A stretch of 64,000 bases of DNA from Qipengyuania flava (GCF_011762005.1 NZ_JAASQU010000002.1:620001-684000); one strand, 5' to 3'; positions 16,149 to 25,479 are shown, counted from the stretch's first letter. Notes: generated from the letters alone by a model not told the origin. Translations and numbers: made by a program.

Positions 16149-17414
16149 ATGCGTGGTGACACCAAGCCCGACGTCTGCGTCATCGGCCTCGGATATATCG
16201 GACTGCCTACTGCGGCGATCATCGCTCGTGCCGGCTGCCGGGTCCACGGCGTCGACGTGACACAGAGCGTCGTCGACACGATCAACCGTGGTGAAATCCA
16301 TATCGAGGAAGTCGATCTCGATGGCTTGGTGCAGGCGGTGGTGCAACGCGGCCTGCTGACGGCATCGACCACCCTCGCACCCGCCGACGTGTTCGTCATC
16401 GCGGTCCCCACGCCCTTCGCGAAGGATGGCAACCATACGCCCGATACGAGCTATGTGATGGCAGCTGCGCAGCAGGTGGCTGCGGTGATCAAGAAGGGCG
16501 ACACCGTGATCCTCGAGTCGACCTCGCCCGTCGGCACTACCGAAGCTATGCGGGATGCGATCGCGGCCGCGCGGCCGGACCTCGAATTGCCGGGGCTGGG
16601 CGAGGGGCAGCCCGACGTCAGTATCGCCTATTGTCCCGAACGTGTGCTGCCCGGGAAAATTCTCGAAGAGCTCACGCACAACGACCGCTCGATCGGGGGG
16701 ATCACGCCGCGTTGCGCGCGCAAGGCGCTGGCGTTCTACAAACGCTTCGTGAAGGGCGAATGCGTCACCACCGACGCCCGCAGCGCGGAAATGACCAAGC
16801 TGGTCGAAAACGCCTTCCGCGACGTGAACATCGCTTTCGCCAACGAACTCTCCATGATCGCCGACAAGCAGGGACTCGACGTGTGGGAAATCATCCGGCT
16901 GGCCAATCGCCATCCCCGCGTCAACATCCTGACCCCGGGGCCGGGCGTGGGTGGTCACTGTATTGCGGTCGATCCCTGGTTCATCGTCCACGGCGCGCGC
17001 GAAGAGGCGCAGATCATTCGCCAGGCGCGCGATACCAATGACGCCAAGATGCACCATGTCCTGGCTCGCGCCAAGGCGCTGGCCGATGCGCATCCCGATG
17101 CGAAGATCGCCTGCCTCGGGCTCGCCTTCAAAGCCAATATCGACGACTTCCGCGAAAGCCCCGCGCGATTCGTCGCCGCGGCGCTGGCGCGCGAATACGG
17201 CAGCCGGGTGCAGGTCGTCGAACCCTATGCGGGTGATCTTCCCGTCGAGTTCGAAGGGACCGGGGCGGAACTGGTCGACATCGACACCGCGCTGGAAGAA
17301 TCGGGCGTGCTGATCACGCTGGTCGACCACGATGTCTTCAAGGTCATTCCGCCCGAGGAACGCACCGGGAAGAAGGTCTACGACACCCGCGGGATCTGGC
17401 CCGACGTGGCCTAG
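16149..17414 (+). CDS. wecC: UDP-N-acetyl-D-mannosamine dehydrogenase
   Basis: A 421-residue UDP-glucose/GDP-mannose dehydrogenase family enzyme. It oxidises UDP-ManNAc in two NAD-dependent steps to UDP-ManNAcA. The N-terminal Rossmann motif is GLGYIGLPTAAI and the catalytic Cys is in GPGVGGHCIAVDPWF. The C-terminal UDP-binding domain carries CLGLAFKANIDDFRESPA. Substrate is assigned from the adjacent wecB; a UDP-GlcNAc dehydrogenase role is possible. The gene ends 10 bp from the converging fabI stop. Confidence 0.9.
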   Translation: MRGDTKPDVCVIGLGYIGLPTAAIIARAGCRVHGVDVTQSVVDTINRGEIHIEEVDLDGLVQAVVQRGLLTASTTLAPADVFVIAVPTPFAKDGNHTPDTSYVMAAAQQVAAVIKKGDTVILESTSPVGTTEAMRDAIAAARPDLELPGLGEGQPDVSIAYCPERVLPGKILEELTHNDRSIGGITPRCARKALAFYKRFVKGECVTTDARSAEMTKLVENAFRDVNIAFANELSMIADKQGLDVWEIIRLANRHPRVNILTPGPGVGGHCIAVDPWFIVHGAREEAQIIRQARDTNDAKMHHVLARAKALADAHPDAKIACLGLAFKANIDDFRESPARFVAAALAREYGSRVQVVEPYAGDLPVEFEGTGAELVDIDTALEESGVLITLVDHDVFKVIPPEERTGKKVYDTRGIWPDVA

Positions 17415-17424
17415 AACCTGATCG

Positions 17425-18234
17425 TCAGCTCTTGACCACCGCAATATCGGGCGCGTCGACCTGCTTCATGCCGACGACGTGGTACCCCGCGTCGACATGG
17501 TGGGTCTCGCCGGTCACTCCCGAAGAAAGGTCGGACAGGAAGTAGAGCCCCGAACCACCAACATCGTCGATAGTGACGTTGCGGCGAAGCGGCGAGTTCA
17601 ACTCGTTCCATTTGAGAATGTAGCGGAAGTCGCCGATGCCGCTTGCGGCCAGTGTCTTGATCGGGCCGGCGCTGATCGCGTTCACGCGGATGTTCTGCGG
17701 GCCCAGGTCGTTGGCAAGATATTGCACGCTCGTTTCGAGCGCGGCCTTCGCCACCCCCATCACGTTGTAATGCGGCATCACCTTCTCGGCGCCGTAATAG
17801 GTGAGCGTGAGGATCGAACCGCCCTCGGTCATCATGGGTTGGGCGCGCTTCGCCACCGCGACCAGCGAATAGGCCGAGATGTTCATCGTCATCAGGAAGT
17901 TGTCGAGGCTGGTGTCGACATACTTTCCGCGCAGCTCGTTCTTGTCCGAGAAGCCGATCGCGTGGACGATGAAGTCGATCGTCTCCCAGCGTGCCGCGAG
18001 CGCTTCGAATGCGCGGTCGAGCGCTGCCATATCGGAGACATCGCATTCGATGAGGAAATCGCTGCCCAGCTGTTCGGCGAGCGGCCCGACGCGCTTTTTC
18101 AGCGCTTCACCCTGATAGGAGAACGCCATCTCGGCACCGTGTTCGGCGAGCTGGCGGGCGATCCCCCAGGCCAGCGATTTGTCGTTGGCGAGCCCCATGA
18201 TCAGCCCGCGCTTACCTGCCATCAACCCGCTCAT
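17425..18234 (-). CDS. fabI: enoyl-[acyl-carrier-protein] reductase (NADH)
   Basis: A 269-residue SDR-superfamily enzyme that reduces trans-2-enoyl-ACP in the last step of each fatty-acid elongation cycle. It shows the FabI nucleotide-binding region MGLANDKSLAWGIARQLAEH, the IDFIVHAIGFSDK stretch, and TYYGAEKVMPHYNVMGVAKA with the Tyr and Lys catalytic pair. RVNAISAGPIKTLAASGI is the conserved block near the substrate loop. The start overlaps the BrkB-family stop through ATGA, so it is the last gene of a minus-strand unit dnaJ-like/brkB/fabI. Confidence 0.93.
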   Translation of the reverse strand: MSGLMAGKRGLIMGLANDKSLAWGIARQLAEHGAEMAFSYQGEALKKRVGPLAEQLGSDFLIECDVSDMAALDRAFEALAARWETIDFIVHAIGFSDKNELRGKYVDTSLDNFLMTMNISAYSLVAVAKRAQPMMTEGGSILTLTYYGAEKVMPHYNVMGVAKAALETSVQYLANDLGPQNIRVNAISAGPIKTLAASGIGDFRYILKWNELNSPLRRNVTIDDVGGSGLYFLSDLSSGVTGETHHVDAGYHVVGMKQVDAPDIAVVKS

Positions 18235-19256
18235 GCTGCGTGTTCCTCTTCTTCCATCTCACGCGCCAGCGCGGCTCGGCGACCCTCGTCGGTCTCCTCC
18301 GTCTGGCTGAATTCCTCTTCGGGCGTTTCTGCCAGTGCCGCATTCAATTCCGCGCCGATAACCACCCCGAGCCCGACAAGCCAGAAAAAGAACAGCACGA
18401 TCATGACTCCGGCCAGCCCGCCATAGGTCAGGTCGTAGGCGAAGAAATTCCGCAGCACGGCAGGCATTACCGTGGTGACAGCGATCCACCACAGCGTCGT
18501 CAGCAGCACGCCCGGCCATTTCGGATAGCGTTTGCGCCGGTACTTGGACGGGGTCAGCGAATAGAAGATAAGATAGAGCGAACCGAACAGGCCCAGCGCC
18601 GGGACGATGCGGGTCAGCCGCAACAGGTCGCCAACTCCGTCGACCAATTGCGGAAAATAGGCCGCAATCACCTCCTGCGCCGCACCGATCACGAATTGCG
18701 CGATCAGGCTGAGAAGGAGCAACAGAACGGCGCTCAGGATAACACCGGTCGACAGCAAGCGATATTTCCAGAAAGCGTGCGTCGCATGCGTGCCGTAGGC
18801 GCGCCGCAGGATATCGCGGATGGTCTCGACCAGACTGCCAACGGTCCACAGCGCTACCCCGGCACCCGCCCACAGCAGCCAGCCGCTGCGCGCCTCGATC
18901 ACGTCTCGCGCGACGGGTTCGATGACATTGCCCACGATCGGGGGCAGGGCGTAGAGCGCCGCATTGATCGTCGCAGCGCGCTCGGCTTCTTCGCCGAAAG
19001 CGGAGAAAACCGCCGCACCAAGGATGAAGAAGGGGAAGATCGCCAGCATCGACAGATAGGCAAGATTGCCGGCATGGATGAAGCCGTCGTTATACGTTCC
19101 CACCAACGTGCGCTTGGCGACTTCCCACGCGCGGGTACCGGGTCCGACCTGCAGTTCGATGCGGCCGCGCAGATCACGGGCTTCCCTGCGCCTTTGCTCG
19201 GGTGAGAGCGACTGGATCTCGCGCTCGGGGCTTTCGGGCAGGGGCTGCGACGTCAA
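18231..19256 (-). CDS. YihY/BrkB-family inner-membrane protein
   Basis: A 341-residue protein with about six hydrophobic helices between residues ~60 and ~300, typical of the YihY/virulence-factor-BrkB family. Recognisable blocks are NLAYLSMLAIFPFFILGAA and TPSKYRRKRYPKWPGVLLTT. The family is often mislabelled ribonuclease BN, and no transport or enzymatic role has been proven. The C-terminal ~35 residues are strongly acidic. No ATG fits; TTG 19256, four bases after the DnaJ-like stop, is the likely start, but its ribosome-binding site is weak. Confidence 0.8.
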   Translation of the reverse strand: MTSQPLPESPEREIQSLSPEQRRREARDLRGRIELQVGPGTRAWEVAKRTLVGTYNDGFIHAGNLAYLSMLAIFPFFILGAAVFSAFGEEAERAATINAALYALPPIVGNVIEPVARDVIEARSGWLLWAGAGVALWTVGSLVETIRDILRRAYGTHATHAFWKYRLLSTGVILSAVLLLLLSLIAQFVIGAAQEVIAAYFPQLVDGVGDLLRLTRIVPALGLFGSLYLIFYSLTPSKYRRKRYPKWPGVLLTTLWWIAVTTVMPAVLRNFFAYDLTYGGLAGVMIVLFFFWLVGLGVVIGAELNAALAETPEEEFSQTEETDEGRRAALAREMEEEEHAA

Positions 19257-19259
19257 GCC

Positions 19260-20222
19260 TTACACCCCGAGCTTGCTCCGCGGGTCGCTCTCGTCCTTCC
19301 AGCCATCGAGCCGCTCGGCGAGTTCGCCGAGCTGTTCGGGAAGCTGGATCTCGAGCGTGACCAGCTGGTCACCGCGCGTGCCATTCTTGCGCGTGAAACC
19401 CTTGCCCTTCAGGCGCAGCACGCTGCCGCCATTCGTCCCGGGCTTGATCGTCATCATCACGGGGCCGTCGACCGTGGGGACGCGCACCTTGCCACCACGC
19501 ACCGCCTCGTCGAGCGTGATCGGCAGGTCGTTGCGGACATCGTCGCCCTCGCGCCGGAACAGCGTATGACGGTCGATCGCGATGGTGACCAATCCGTCAC
19601 CGGCGCCCCCGGGGCCCTGCTCGCCCTTACCCTTGAGCCGCATCTGCGTGCCATCTTCGACACCCTTGGGCAGCTTGAGATCGATGGTTTTGCCGTCGGC
19701 TAGGGTGATACGCTGGTCTTTCAGCGCGGCCGCGTCGACGAAGGGCACCCGAAGCTTATAGGCAATGTCGGCGCCCTTCTGCGGTCCGCGCCGTTGTTGC
19801 GCGCCTCCGAATGGGCCTGCACCGGGCCCCCCGCGCGGCCCGCGTCCGCCGAACAAGCCTTCAAAGATATCGCCGAGGTCGACATCCTCGGTGCCAAACC
19901 CCTGGAAATCCTCGGCACGATAGCCGCGCTGGCCGCCATTGGGTCTGAAACCCCCGCCGCCGCCCATGCCGGCGAAGGGATTAGCGGGGTTGCCATCGGC
20001 ATCGATCTCACCGCGGTCGAACTGCGCACGCTTGTCCTTGTCCGACAGCAGGTCATAGGCGTTGGTGACCTTGCTGAATCGCTCGGAAGCTTGCGGATTG
20101 TCCTTGTTGCGATCGGGATGCAGTTCTTTCGCGAGCTTGCGGTAAGCGCTCTTGATGTCCTTCTCGGACGCATTTCGGGCAACGCCGAGCGTGGTGTAGG
20201 GGTCGGAAGTGTTCATGGGCAT
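19260..20222 (-). CDS. DnaJ/CbpA-type co-chaperone without zinc finger
   Basis: A 320-residue class B J-protein. The J-domain is at the N-terminus (DPYTTLGVARNASEKDIKSA) with the HPD tripeptide in ELHPDRNKDN near residue 35, which stimulates DnaK ATPase. A Gly/Phe-rich linker follows, then the two beta-barrel client-binding domains (IDLKLPKGVEDGTQMRLKGK). There is no CxxCxGxG zinc finger, so it resembles CbpA more than DnaJ. ATG 20222 and ATG 20216 are both possible starts. It is the first gene of the unit that continues through the BrkB-family gene to fabI. Confidence 0.87.
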   Translation of the reverse strand: MPMNTSDPYTTLGVARNASEKDIKSAYRKLAKELHPDRNKDNPQASERFSKVTNAYDLLSDKDKRAQFDRGEIDADGNPANPFAGMGGGGGFRPNGGQRGYRAEDFQGFGTEDVDLGDIFEGLFGGRGPRGGPGAGPFGGAQQRRGPQKGADIAYKLRVPFVDAAALKDQRITLADGKTIDLKLPKGVEDGTQMRLKGKGEQGPGGAGDGLVTIAIDRHTLFRREGDDVRNDLPITLDEAVRGGKVRVPTVDGPVMMTIKPGTNGGSVLRLKGKGFTRKNGTRGDQLVTLEIQLPEQLGELAERLDGWKDESDPRSKLGV

Positions 20223-20406
20223 CAGGCGTATTAGCTAGGCACAACAGCCGCGCCACGCAAGCGCATGTGGTTTCCTGCGCGGGCGATAGCGGATAGGGGA
20301 CGCGGCATGGACGAAAACCTTTTCCTCGAGGTGCGGCATTCCCCGCTCAAACGGGGCGCAGCGGTTTTTGCTCCAGAACCGTGTTCGATCCTTTAGGAAA
20401 CTTCAC

Positions 20407-21015
20407 ATGCAGTCCGACGACAGCGCCATTCCCGCCAGCGATCCCTTCATGCTGTTCGAAGTGTGGTACGCGGAAGCAAAAGAGGCCGAGCCCAACGATC
20501 CCAACGCGATGGCACTGGCAACCGCGTCGGAAGATGGCTTCCCTTCCGTGCGCATGGTTCTGCTCAAGGGCCACGGAACCGACGGTTTCGTGTTCTACAC
20601 CAATGCCGAAAGCCGCAAGGGTGAGCAGATCCGCGCCAATATGCGTGCCGCGCTGCTGTTCCACTGGAAAAGCCTCAGGCGCCAAATCCGGATCGAGGGC
20701 CCGCTCAAGGAGATAAGCGAGGCCGAAGCCGACACCTATTTCCATTCGCGGCCGCGTGTTTCGCAGATCGGTTCGGCGGCCAGCGACCAATCGCGCCCCC
20801 TGCCGGATCGGCAGGTCTATCTCGATCGCGTTCATGCGCTCGAGGAACGGTATCCCGAAGGCGATATCCCGCGCCCGGCGCATTGGACCGGTTTCCGCCT
20901 TTCTCCGCGGCGGATCGAGTTCTGGCAGGATCGTCAATATCGCCTCCATGACCGGCGACTATTCAGCCGGGAAGACGAAACCGAGGCGTGGTCGAACACG
21001 CTGTTGTACCCGTGA
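20407..21015 (+). CDS. pdxH: pyridoxamine 5'-phosphate oxidase
   Basis: A 202-residue FMN enzyme that oxidises pyridoxine or pyridoxamine phosphate to pyridoxal 5'-phosphate. The FMN-binding N-terminal half shows FPSVRMVLLKGHGTDGFVFY and SRKGEQIRANMRAALLFHW. The C-terminal dimerisation domain has HWTGFRLSPRRIEFWQDRQYRLHDR and the usual NTLLYP end. ATG 20407 is chosen because AGGAAAC lies just upstream. It overlaps the GTG of the CDF transporter gene. Confidence 0.93.
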   Translation: MQSDDSAIPASDPFMLFEVWYAEAKEAEPNDPNAMALATASEDGFPSVRMVLLKGHGTDGFVFYTNAESRKGEQIRANMRAALLFHWKSLRRQIRIEGPLKEISEAEADTYFHSRPRVSQIGSAASDQSRPLPDRQVYLDRVHALEERYPEGDIPRPAHWTGFRLSPRRIEFWQDRQYRLHDRRLFSREDETEAWSNTLLYP

Positions 21016-21944
21016 GCGAGCAACGCACGCTGGCGCGCTCGGCCGCCATCGCCTCGATCACGGTCGCGGTGATTCTCGTCGTCCTCAAAAGTTGGGCAAG
21101 CTGGCGGACCGGCTCCACCGCGATGCTTGGCAGCCTCGCCGATTCGGCGCTCGACCTGATCGCCAGCCTCGCCACGCTGACCGGTGTATGGATCGCTTCC
21201 ATGCCCGCCGACGAGGACCATCGTTTCGGTCATGGCAAGGCGGAGGCGCTGGCAGCGATTTTCCAGGTCATGCTGATCGCGCTTTCGGCGTTCGGGATCG
21301 CGGCGCGAGCGATCATGCAGCTGGCGGGGCAGCAGGTGACGGCGGCCGCCGATGAAGGCATCGCGGTTTCCTTGATCGCCATCGTGCTCACCTTCGCTCT
21401 GCTGGCCTGGCAGCGCCATGTCATGAACCGAACCCGCAGCCTCGCGATCCAGACCGACCACCTGCATTACAAGTCCGACCTGCTGCTCAATCTTGCTGTG
21501 ATAGCGGCGCTGGTGCTCGACCAATATGTCGGGCTGGGCATGGCAGACCCGCTGTTCGGCCTCGCAATTGCCACATGGCTGGCAATCGGCGCATGGCGGG
21601 GGGCGAGCGATGCGGTCGACGATCTCATGGATCGCGAATGGCCCGAAGAGAAGCGCTCGGCCTTTGTCGAGGTAGCCGCACGACACCCGGAACTGTCGAA
21701 CCTGCACGACTTGCGCACCCGAACCAGCGGCAATCGCGATTTCGTGCAGTTTCATGTCGACCTGCCGCCGACGATGACGATCGCCCGGTCGCACGCGATC
21801 ATCGAACGGGTCGAAGAAGACTTGCGCGAACAGTTCCCCGGAACCGAGATACTGATTCACATCGATCCCGAAGGCCATGTCGACGAGCCCGGGAATCCGC
21901 TGGTCGAGGATAACGAATTCGCCAAACTGGAGAAGGATGGATGA
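21012..21944 (+). CDS. cation diffusion facilitator (CDF) family metal efflux protein
   Basis: A 310-residue FieF-like transporter with six hydrophobic helices and a cytoplasmic C-terminal domain. Transmembrane metal-site features are present: GSLADSALDLIASLATLTGV on helix 2, HRFGHGKAEALAA at the cytoplasmic loop, and TDHLHYKSDLLLNLAV on helix 5 with the usual H/D pair. It exports divalent metals such as Zn or Fe using the proton gradient; the metal is not predictable with confidence. GTG 21012 shares GTGA with the pdxH stop, and the gene ends by overlapping the PhzF start. Confidence 0.87.
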   Translation: MSEQRTLARSAAIASITVAVILVVLKSWASWRTGSTAMLGSLADSALDLIASLATLTGVWIASMPADEDHRFGHGKAEALAAIFQVMLIALSAFGIAARAIMQLAGQQVTAAADEGIAVSLIAIVLTFALLAWQRHVMNRTRSLAIQTDHLHYKSDLLLNLAVIAALVLDQYVGLGMADPLFGLAIATWLAIGAWRGASDAVDDLMDREWPEEKRSAFVEVAARHPELSNLHDLRTRTSGNRDFVQFHVDLPPTMTIARSHAIIERVEEDLREQFPGTEILIHIDPEGHVDEPGNPLVEDNEFAKLEKDG

Positions 21945-22750
21945 CGCACGCGCTGCCTTACTGGCATGTCGATGCCTTTGCCGATCGGCCCTTTGCGGGC
22001 AATCAGGCAGCGGTGATGCCGCTCGAAAACTGGTTAGACGACGCGGTGTTGCTCGCGATTGCGGAAGAAAATCTCTTCGCCGAGACCGCTTTCGTCGTGC
22101 GCGATACTACCGGGGAAGCGGATTGGGAGCTTCGCTGGTTCACTCCTACCGAGGAAGTGCGCTTGTGCGGCCACGCCACGCTCGCGAGCGGACATGTCCT
22201 GCTCGCCCGCGATGGTGGTGAGCGGGTGACCTTCCGCACGCGAAGGGCGGGATTGCTGGCAGTCGAACGCAGCGGCGACGCCTATGAACTGGCCTTGCCA
22301 CTGATCCGCACCGAGCGCGGCGACTGGCCCGAAGCGGTGGCGCTGCTCGGCGCGCAGCCGCAGGAAGTATGGCTTAACCCGGACGGGTACGGCGTCTATC
22401 TTTTTGCTGACGCGGCCGTCGTTTCTGCGCTCGATCCCGACCTTCGGGGGCTGGGCGCGCTGGGGAACGACCAGTTCATCTGTACCGCGCCGGGAACCGA
22501 CACCGATGTGATCAGTCGCGTTTTCGTGCCGGGTGGCGGGGTCGACGAGGACAGCTTCACCGGATCGGCACATGCTGCGCTGACGTATTTCTGGGCCGAG
22601 CGGCTGGGGCGCGAAAGTTTTTCGGCCTTTCAGGCTTCGCAGCGTGGGGGATACGCGCATTGTCGCCGCGACGGCGATTGCGCCGTGCTGTCGGGCCCCT
22701 GTGTCACCGTCGTTGAGGGGCGGTTCTACCTGCCTCAGGTTTCGGGGTAG
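21941..22750 (+). CDS. PhzF-family isomerase/epimerase-like protein
   Basis: A 269-residue PhzF-fold protein. The first half has FADRPFAGNQAAVMPLENWL and ENLFAETAFV, whose Glu is the usual catalytic position; WFTPTEEVRLCGHATLASGH is the family signature. The second half has GVDEDSFTGSAHAALTYFW, the counterpart loop. Non-phenazine members are broadly distributed and mostly of unknown substrate, so no phenazine pathway is implied. It is coupled to the CDF gene by ATGA and its 3' end overlaps the converging serine-hydrolase gene by 16 bp. Confidence 0.85.
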   Translation: MTHALPYWHVDAFADRPFAGNQAAVMPLENWLDDAVLLAIAEENLFAETAFVVRDTTGEADWELRWFTPTEEVRLCGHATLASGHVLLARDGGERVTFRTRRAGLLAVERSGDAYELALPLIRTERGDWPEAVALLGAQPQEVWLNPDGYGVYLFADAAVVSALDPDLRGLGALGNDQFICTAPGTDTDVISRVFVPGGGVDEDSFTGSAHAALTYFWAERLGRESFSAFQASQRGGYAHCRRDGDCAVLSGPCVTVVEGRFYLPQVSG

Positions 22751-23862
22751 AGCTCGACGATATCAGCGAGCTGTTGCAGCATCGCGCGCCGCTCGGGCGC
22801 ATCCGAATGGCCCAGTCGCACAACGGTCAGCTTCTGGCTCGGTGAGACGAATACATACTGCCCCATGTGGCCAATCATCGAGAAAGCGTCCTTGGGCGCG
22901 CGGTTGGGGATCAGCGGATGCTCTTCTTCGCCCGTGGGCCGGTTGAGCCATGTCTGCAGGCCGTAATGCGGACTCTGCGGACTTGGCGTGACCATTTCTT
23001 CTACCCAGCCGCGCGGCACCAGCTGCTCGCCGCGATACGAGCCCTTGTTGCGCAGCAGTTCGCCCAACCGCGCCCAGTCGCGCGCGGTGGCATGGATCAG
23101 GCTGCCGCCGATGAGCGTGCCTGCACGATCGAATTCGGGCACCACGCTGGTCATCCCCAGCGGATCGAACAGCCGCGCCTTCAGATAATCGGACACTGCG
23201 CGGCGCCGGATATCGGGGTCCTTGCTGTCGGTCAGTGCTCGCGCCGCGATATCGGCGAGGATGACAGTGGTGTTCGAGGAATATTCGAACTTTGCACCAG
23301 GTTCGGCCTCGAGTGGTTGCGCGGTCGCATAGTCTGCCATGTCGTCGCGGCCATCGAGGAACAGCATGCGCACTTCGCTGCTTTCCTGCGGCGGATCGCC
23401 CGCCTCGGTATGTTCGAGCCCCGCGCGCATCTGCAGGAGGTGTCGCAATGTTATCTCTGCGCGCGGATCGCCCGTGCGTTGCCACCGAGGCACGGGGGCT
23501 GGCGCATCGAGTCGCAATTGCCCATCGGCCACCAGCATCCCGATCATGATGGCGGTGACCGTCTTGGCCATCGACCAGCTGATGAAACGCGTGTCCGCAT
23601 CGTAGCCCGGAGCGTAGCGTTCCACCGCCAACCTGCCGCCATGATAGACTACCAGCGCACGCGTTTCGCCGAGGCCGTCATAAGTGAACAGATCATCCGC
23701 CGCGCGTGCAAGCGCCCGGGTCGGGGCGCCGGGATTCTCAGTCACCGCGGCAAGCGCTTCCTCGCTCAGCGGCGGCTCTTCGTTTCCGCCGGACGAACCG
23801 CAGGACGCAAGGCTTGAGGTGGCGAGGGCAAGCGCGATAAGGGTGGCGGGGCGCGTCATCAT
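22735..23862 (-). CDS. serine hydrolase lipoprotein (beta-lactamase class C / S12 family)
   Basis: A 375-residue lipoprotein. The signal region ends in the lipobox SLASC, so it is probably lipid-anchored at the periplasm or outer membrane. The S12 nucleophile motif SxxK is SMAKTVTAIMIG near residue 93; FEYSSNTTVIL is the Tyr region. Later GHMGQYVFVSPSQKLTVVRL is the usual C-terminal beta-strand of penicillin-binding-protein-like esterases. The substrate may be a D-amino-acid peptide or an ester. The frame stays open another 1.4 kb upstream, but that overlaps mnmA in a different frame and is not coding. It is divergent from the small membrane protein at 23893. Confidence 0.85.
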   Translation of the reverse strand: MMTRPATLIALALATSSLASCGSSGGNEEPPLSEEALAAVTENPGAPTRALARAADDLFTYDGLGETRALVVYHGGRLAVERYAPGYDADTRFISWSMAKTVTAIMIGMLVADGQLRLDAPAPVPRWQRTGDPRAEITLRHLLQMRAGLEHTEAGDPPQESSEVRMLFLDGRDDMADYATAQPLEAEPGAKFEYSSNTTVILADIAARALTDSKDPDIRRRAVSDYLKARLFDPLGMTSVVPEFDRAGTLIGGSLIHATARDWARLGELLRNKGSYRGEQLVPRGWVEEMVTPSPQSPHYGLQTWLNRPTGEEEHPLIPNRAPKDAFSMIGHMGQYVFVSPSQKLTVVRLGHSDAPERRAMLQQLADIVELYPET

Positions 23863-23892
23863 GGGCGCGTCACTCGCACGAAGGAATCCCGC

Positions 23893-24237
23893 TTGGCAAC
23901 GGCCAAAACACGCTCGCGCAAAACCCGTCTTTGGCTCTGGCTGCTGCTTCTCGTCCTCGCGCTGCTGGGTGCAGCCTGGTTCGCCTGGGGTGAAGGGCTG
24001 CGGCAGACCGGCGGTGTCGGTTCGGCTTATGCCGCACGGGTCGGCTGCTCTTGCCGCTTCGTGGCCGGGCGCGATCTCGACGACTGCGCCAAGGACAAGC
24101 TTGCGGGGATGGAGCTGATTTCGCTGAGCGAAGACGTGCAAGCCAAGAGCGTGACGGCGTCGATCCCGCTGATCGCATCGGACACGGCCAGCTATCGCGA
24201 GGGCTATGGCTGCGTCCTCGACGAGTGGCGCGATTAG
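23893..24237 (+). CDS. small membrane-anchored Cys-containing protein, unknown function
   Basis: A 114-residue protein not assigned to a family. It has a basic N-terminus (KTRSRKTR), one strong hydrophobic helix ([20 protein letters not shown]) and a ~75-residue outside domain with four cysteines: CSC, one in RDLDDCAKD, and one in GYGCVLDEW. The even number and the periplasmic location suggest disulfides. The start is TTG 23893, supported by AAGGAAT just upstream. It is divergent from the S12 serine-hydrolase lipoprotein with a 30-bp gap, and I have a recollection of similar proteins beside serine hydrolases in sphingomonads. Its TAG overlaps the mnmA stop codon. Confidence 0.7.
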   Translation: MATAKTRSRKTRLWLWLLLLVLALLGAAWFAWGEGLRQTGGVGSAYAARVGCSCRFVAGRDLDDCAKDKLAGMELISLSEDVQAKSVTASIPLIASDTASYREGYGCVLDEWRD

Positions 24238-25388
24238 GCCGCGACGCGTTCGGTCGCTTCGATCCAGCCACCGCCGATCACGCGCTCGCCGGCATAGATT
24301 ACCGCGGCCTGTCCCGGCGCAACGCCAAATTCCGGATCGGCGAAATGCAGCGTCACCGCCGCGCCACCGCCCAGCGCGCCTTCTAGCGTCACGGGAACCG
24401 GCTTGGCGAGGCTGCGGACCTTGGCTGTCAGCGGCACGTCCGGCATCGGACCGATACGGTTGGTCTCGCCGATCCGCGCCGCGGTAACCGCGAGCAGACG
24501 TTTGGGACCCACCTTCACCTGTCCCGCATCGGCGTCGATACCCACGACGTATAGCGGTTCGGGCTGCCCGCCGATCTCGAGCCCGCGACGCTGGCCGACG
24601 GTGTAATGGATCACGCCCTTGTGCTCTCCCAGAGTTTCCCCCGTCGCGGCATGGACGATCGCCCCCGGGCGCGCACCTTCGGGACGCATCTTGCGCACGA
24701 TCTTGGCGTAGTCGCCATCGGGGACGAAGCAGATATCCTGGCTGTCGGGCTTCGCTGCGTTGCGCAATCCGGCGCTCTCGGCCAGCTCGCGGACTTCGGC
24801 CTTGGGCATCCCGCCGAGCGGGAACCGCAGGAAAGCGAGCTGCTGCTCGGTCGTGGCATAAAGGAAGTAAGACTGGTCGCGTGCCGGATCGGCGGCGCGG
24901 TGCAGTTCGGGGCCGGCCGGCCCCGTCACCCGCTTCACGTAATGTCCGGTCGCCAGACAATCGGCACCGAGCTCGCGCGCCATGTCGAGGAGATCGGTGA
25001 ACTTGGGGCCCATGTTGCAGCGGATGCAGGGCACCGGCGTGCGCCCGGCAAGATAATCGTCGGCAAAGGTCTCGACCACGTCTTCGCGGAACGCGCTTTC
25101 GTGATCGTGGACGTAATGCGCAATGTCCAGCCGTTCTGCCACCGAGCGTGCGTCCTGGATGTCGTCCCCGGCACAGCAGGCGCCCTTGCGCCCGGTCGCG
25201 GCGCCGTAATCGTAGAGCTGCAGCGTGATGCCGATCACTTCGGCGCCGGTGCGTGCTGCCAGCGCAGCCACCACCGAACTGTCGACGCCACCCGACATGG
25301 CGACGACGATGCGGCATTCTGCGGCCGGCCGAGGCAGGTCGAACAGAGCGGCGGCCTGGTCCGGCGAAAGAGTATCGGTTGCGGGCAT
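24234..25388 (-). CDS. mnmA: tRNA-specific 2-thiouridylase MnmA
   Basis: A 384-residue enzyme that thiolates U34 in the anticodon of tRNA-Lys, -Glu and -Gln. The PP-loop [17 protein letters not shown] activates the base with ATP. The catalytic cysteines are visible in [13 protein letters not shown] and in [12 protein letters not shown]. The C-terminal beta-barrel ends normally ([17 protein letters not shown]). ATG 25388 is taken as the start; an in-frame ATG at 25442 would add 18 residues that are not typical. Its TAA and the TAG of the converging small gene share bases. Confidence 0.93.
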   Translation of the reverse strand: MPATDTLSPDQAAALFDLPRPAAECRIVVAMSGGVDSSVVAALAARTGAEVIGITLQLYDYGAATGRKGACCAGDDIQDARSVAERLDIAHYVHDHESAFREDVVETFADDYLAGRTPVPCIRCNMGPKFTDLLDMARELGADCLATGHYVKRVTGPAGPELHRAADPARDQSYFLYATTEQQLAFLRFPLGGMPKAEVRELAESAGLRNAAKPDSQDICFVPDGDYAKIVRKMRPEGARPGAIVHAATGETLGEHKGVIHYTVGQRRGLEIGGQPEPLYVVGIDADAGQVKVGPKRLLAVTAARIGETNRIGPMPDVPLTAKVRSLAKPVPVTLEGALGGGAAVTLHFADPEFGVAPGQAAVIYAGERVIGGGWIEATERVAA

Positions 25389-25479
25389 GCGCGCTTTATA
25401 CACGGGTTCTACCGCGGTCGCTAGAGGATCCACGTAAGACACCGGTGGTCAGCTTCATGATACGTTTACCATGGATCGG

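Noticed and set aside
21941-22750. PhzF family as a sign of phenazine biosynthesis
   Set aside because: No other phz gene is present and most PhzF-fold proteins have unrelated roles.
22735-25317. 860-codon minus-strand frame that could suggest a fusion of the serine hydrolase with an upstream domain
   Set aside because: The upstream part overlaps mnmA in another frame on the same strand and crosses the small plus-strand gene. The lipoprotein signal at 23862 marks the true start.
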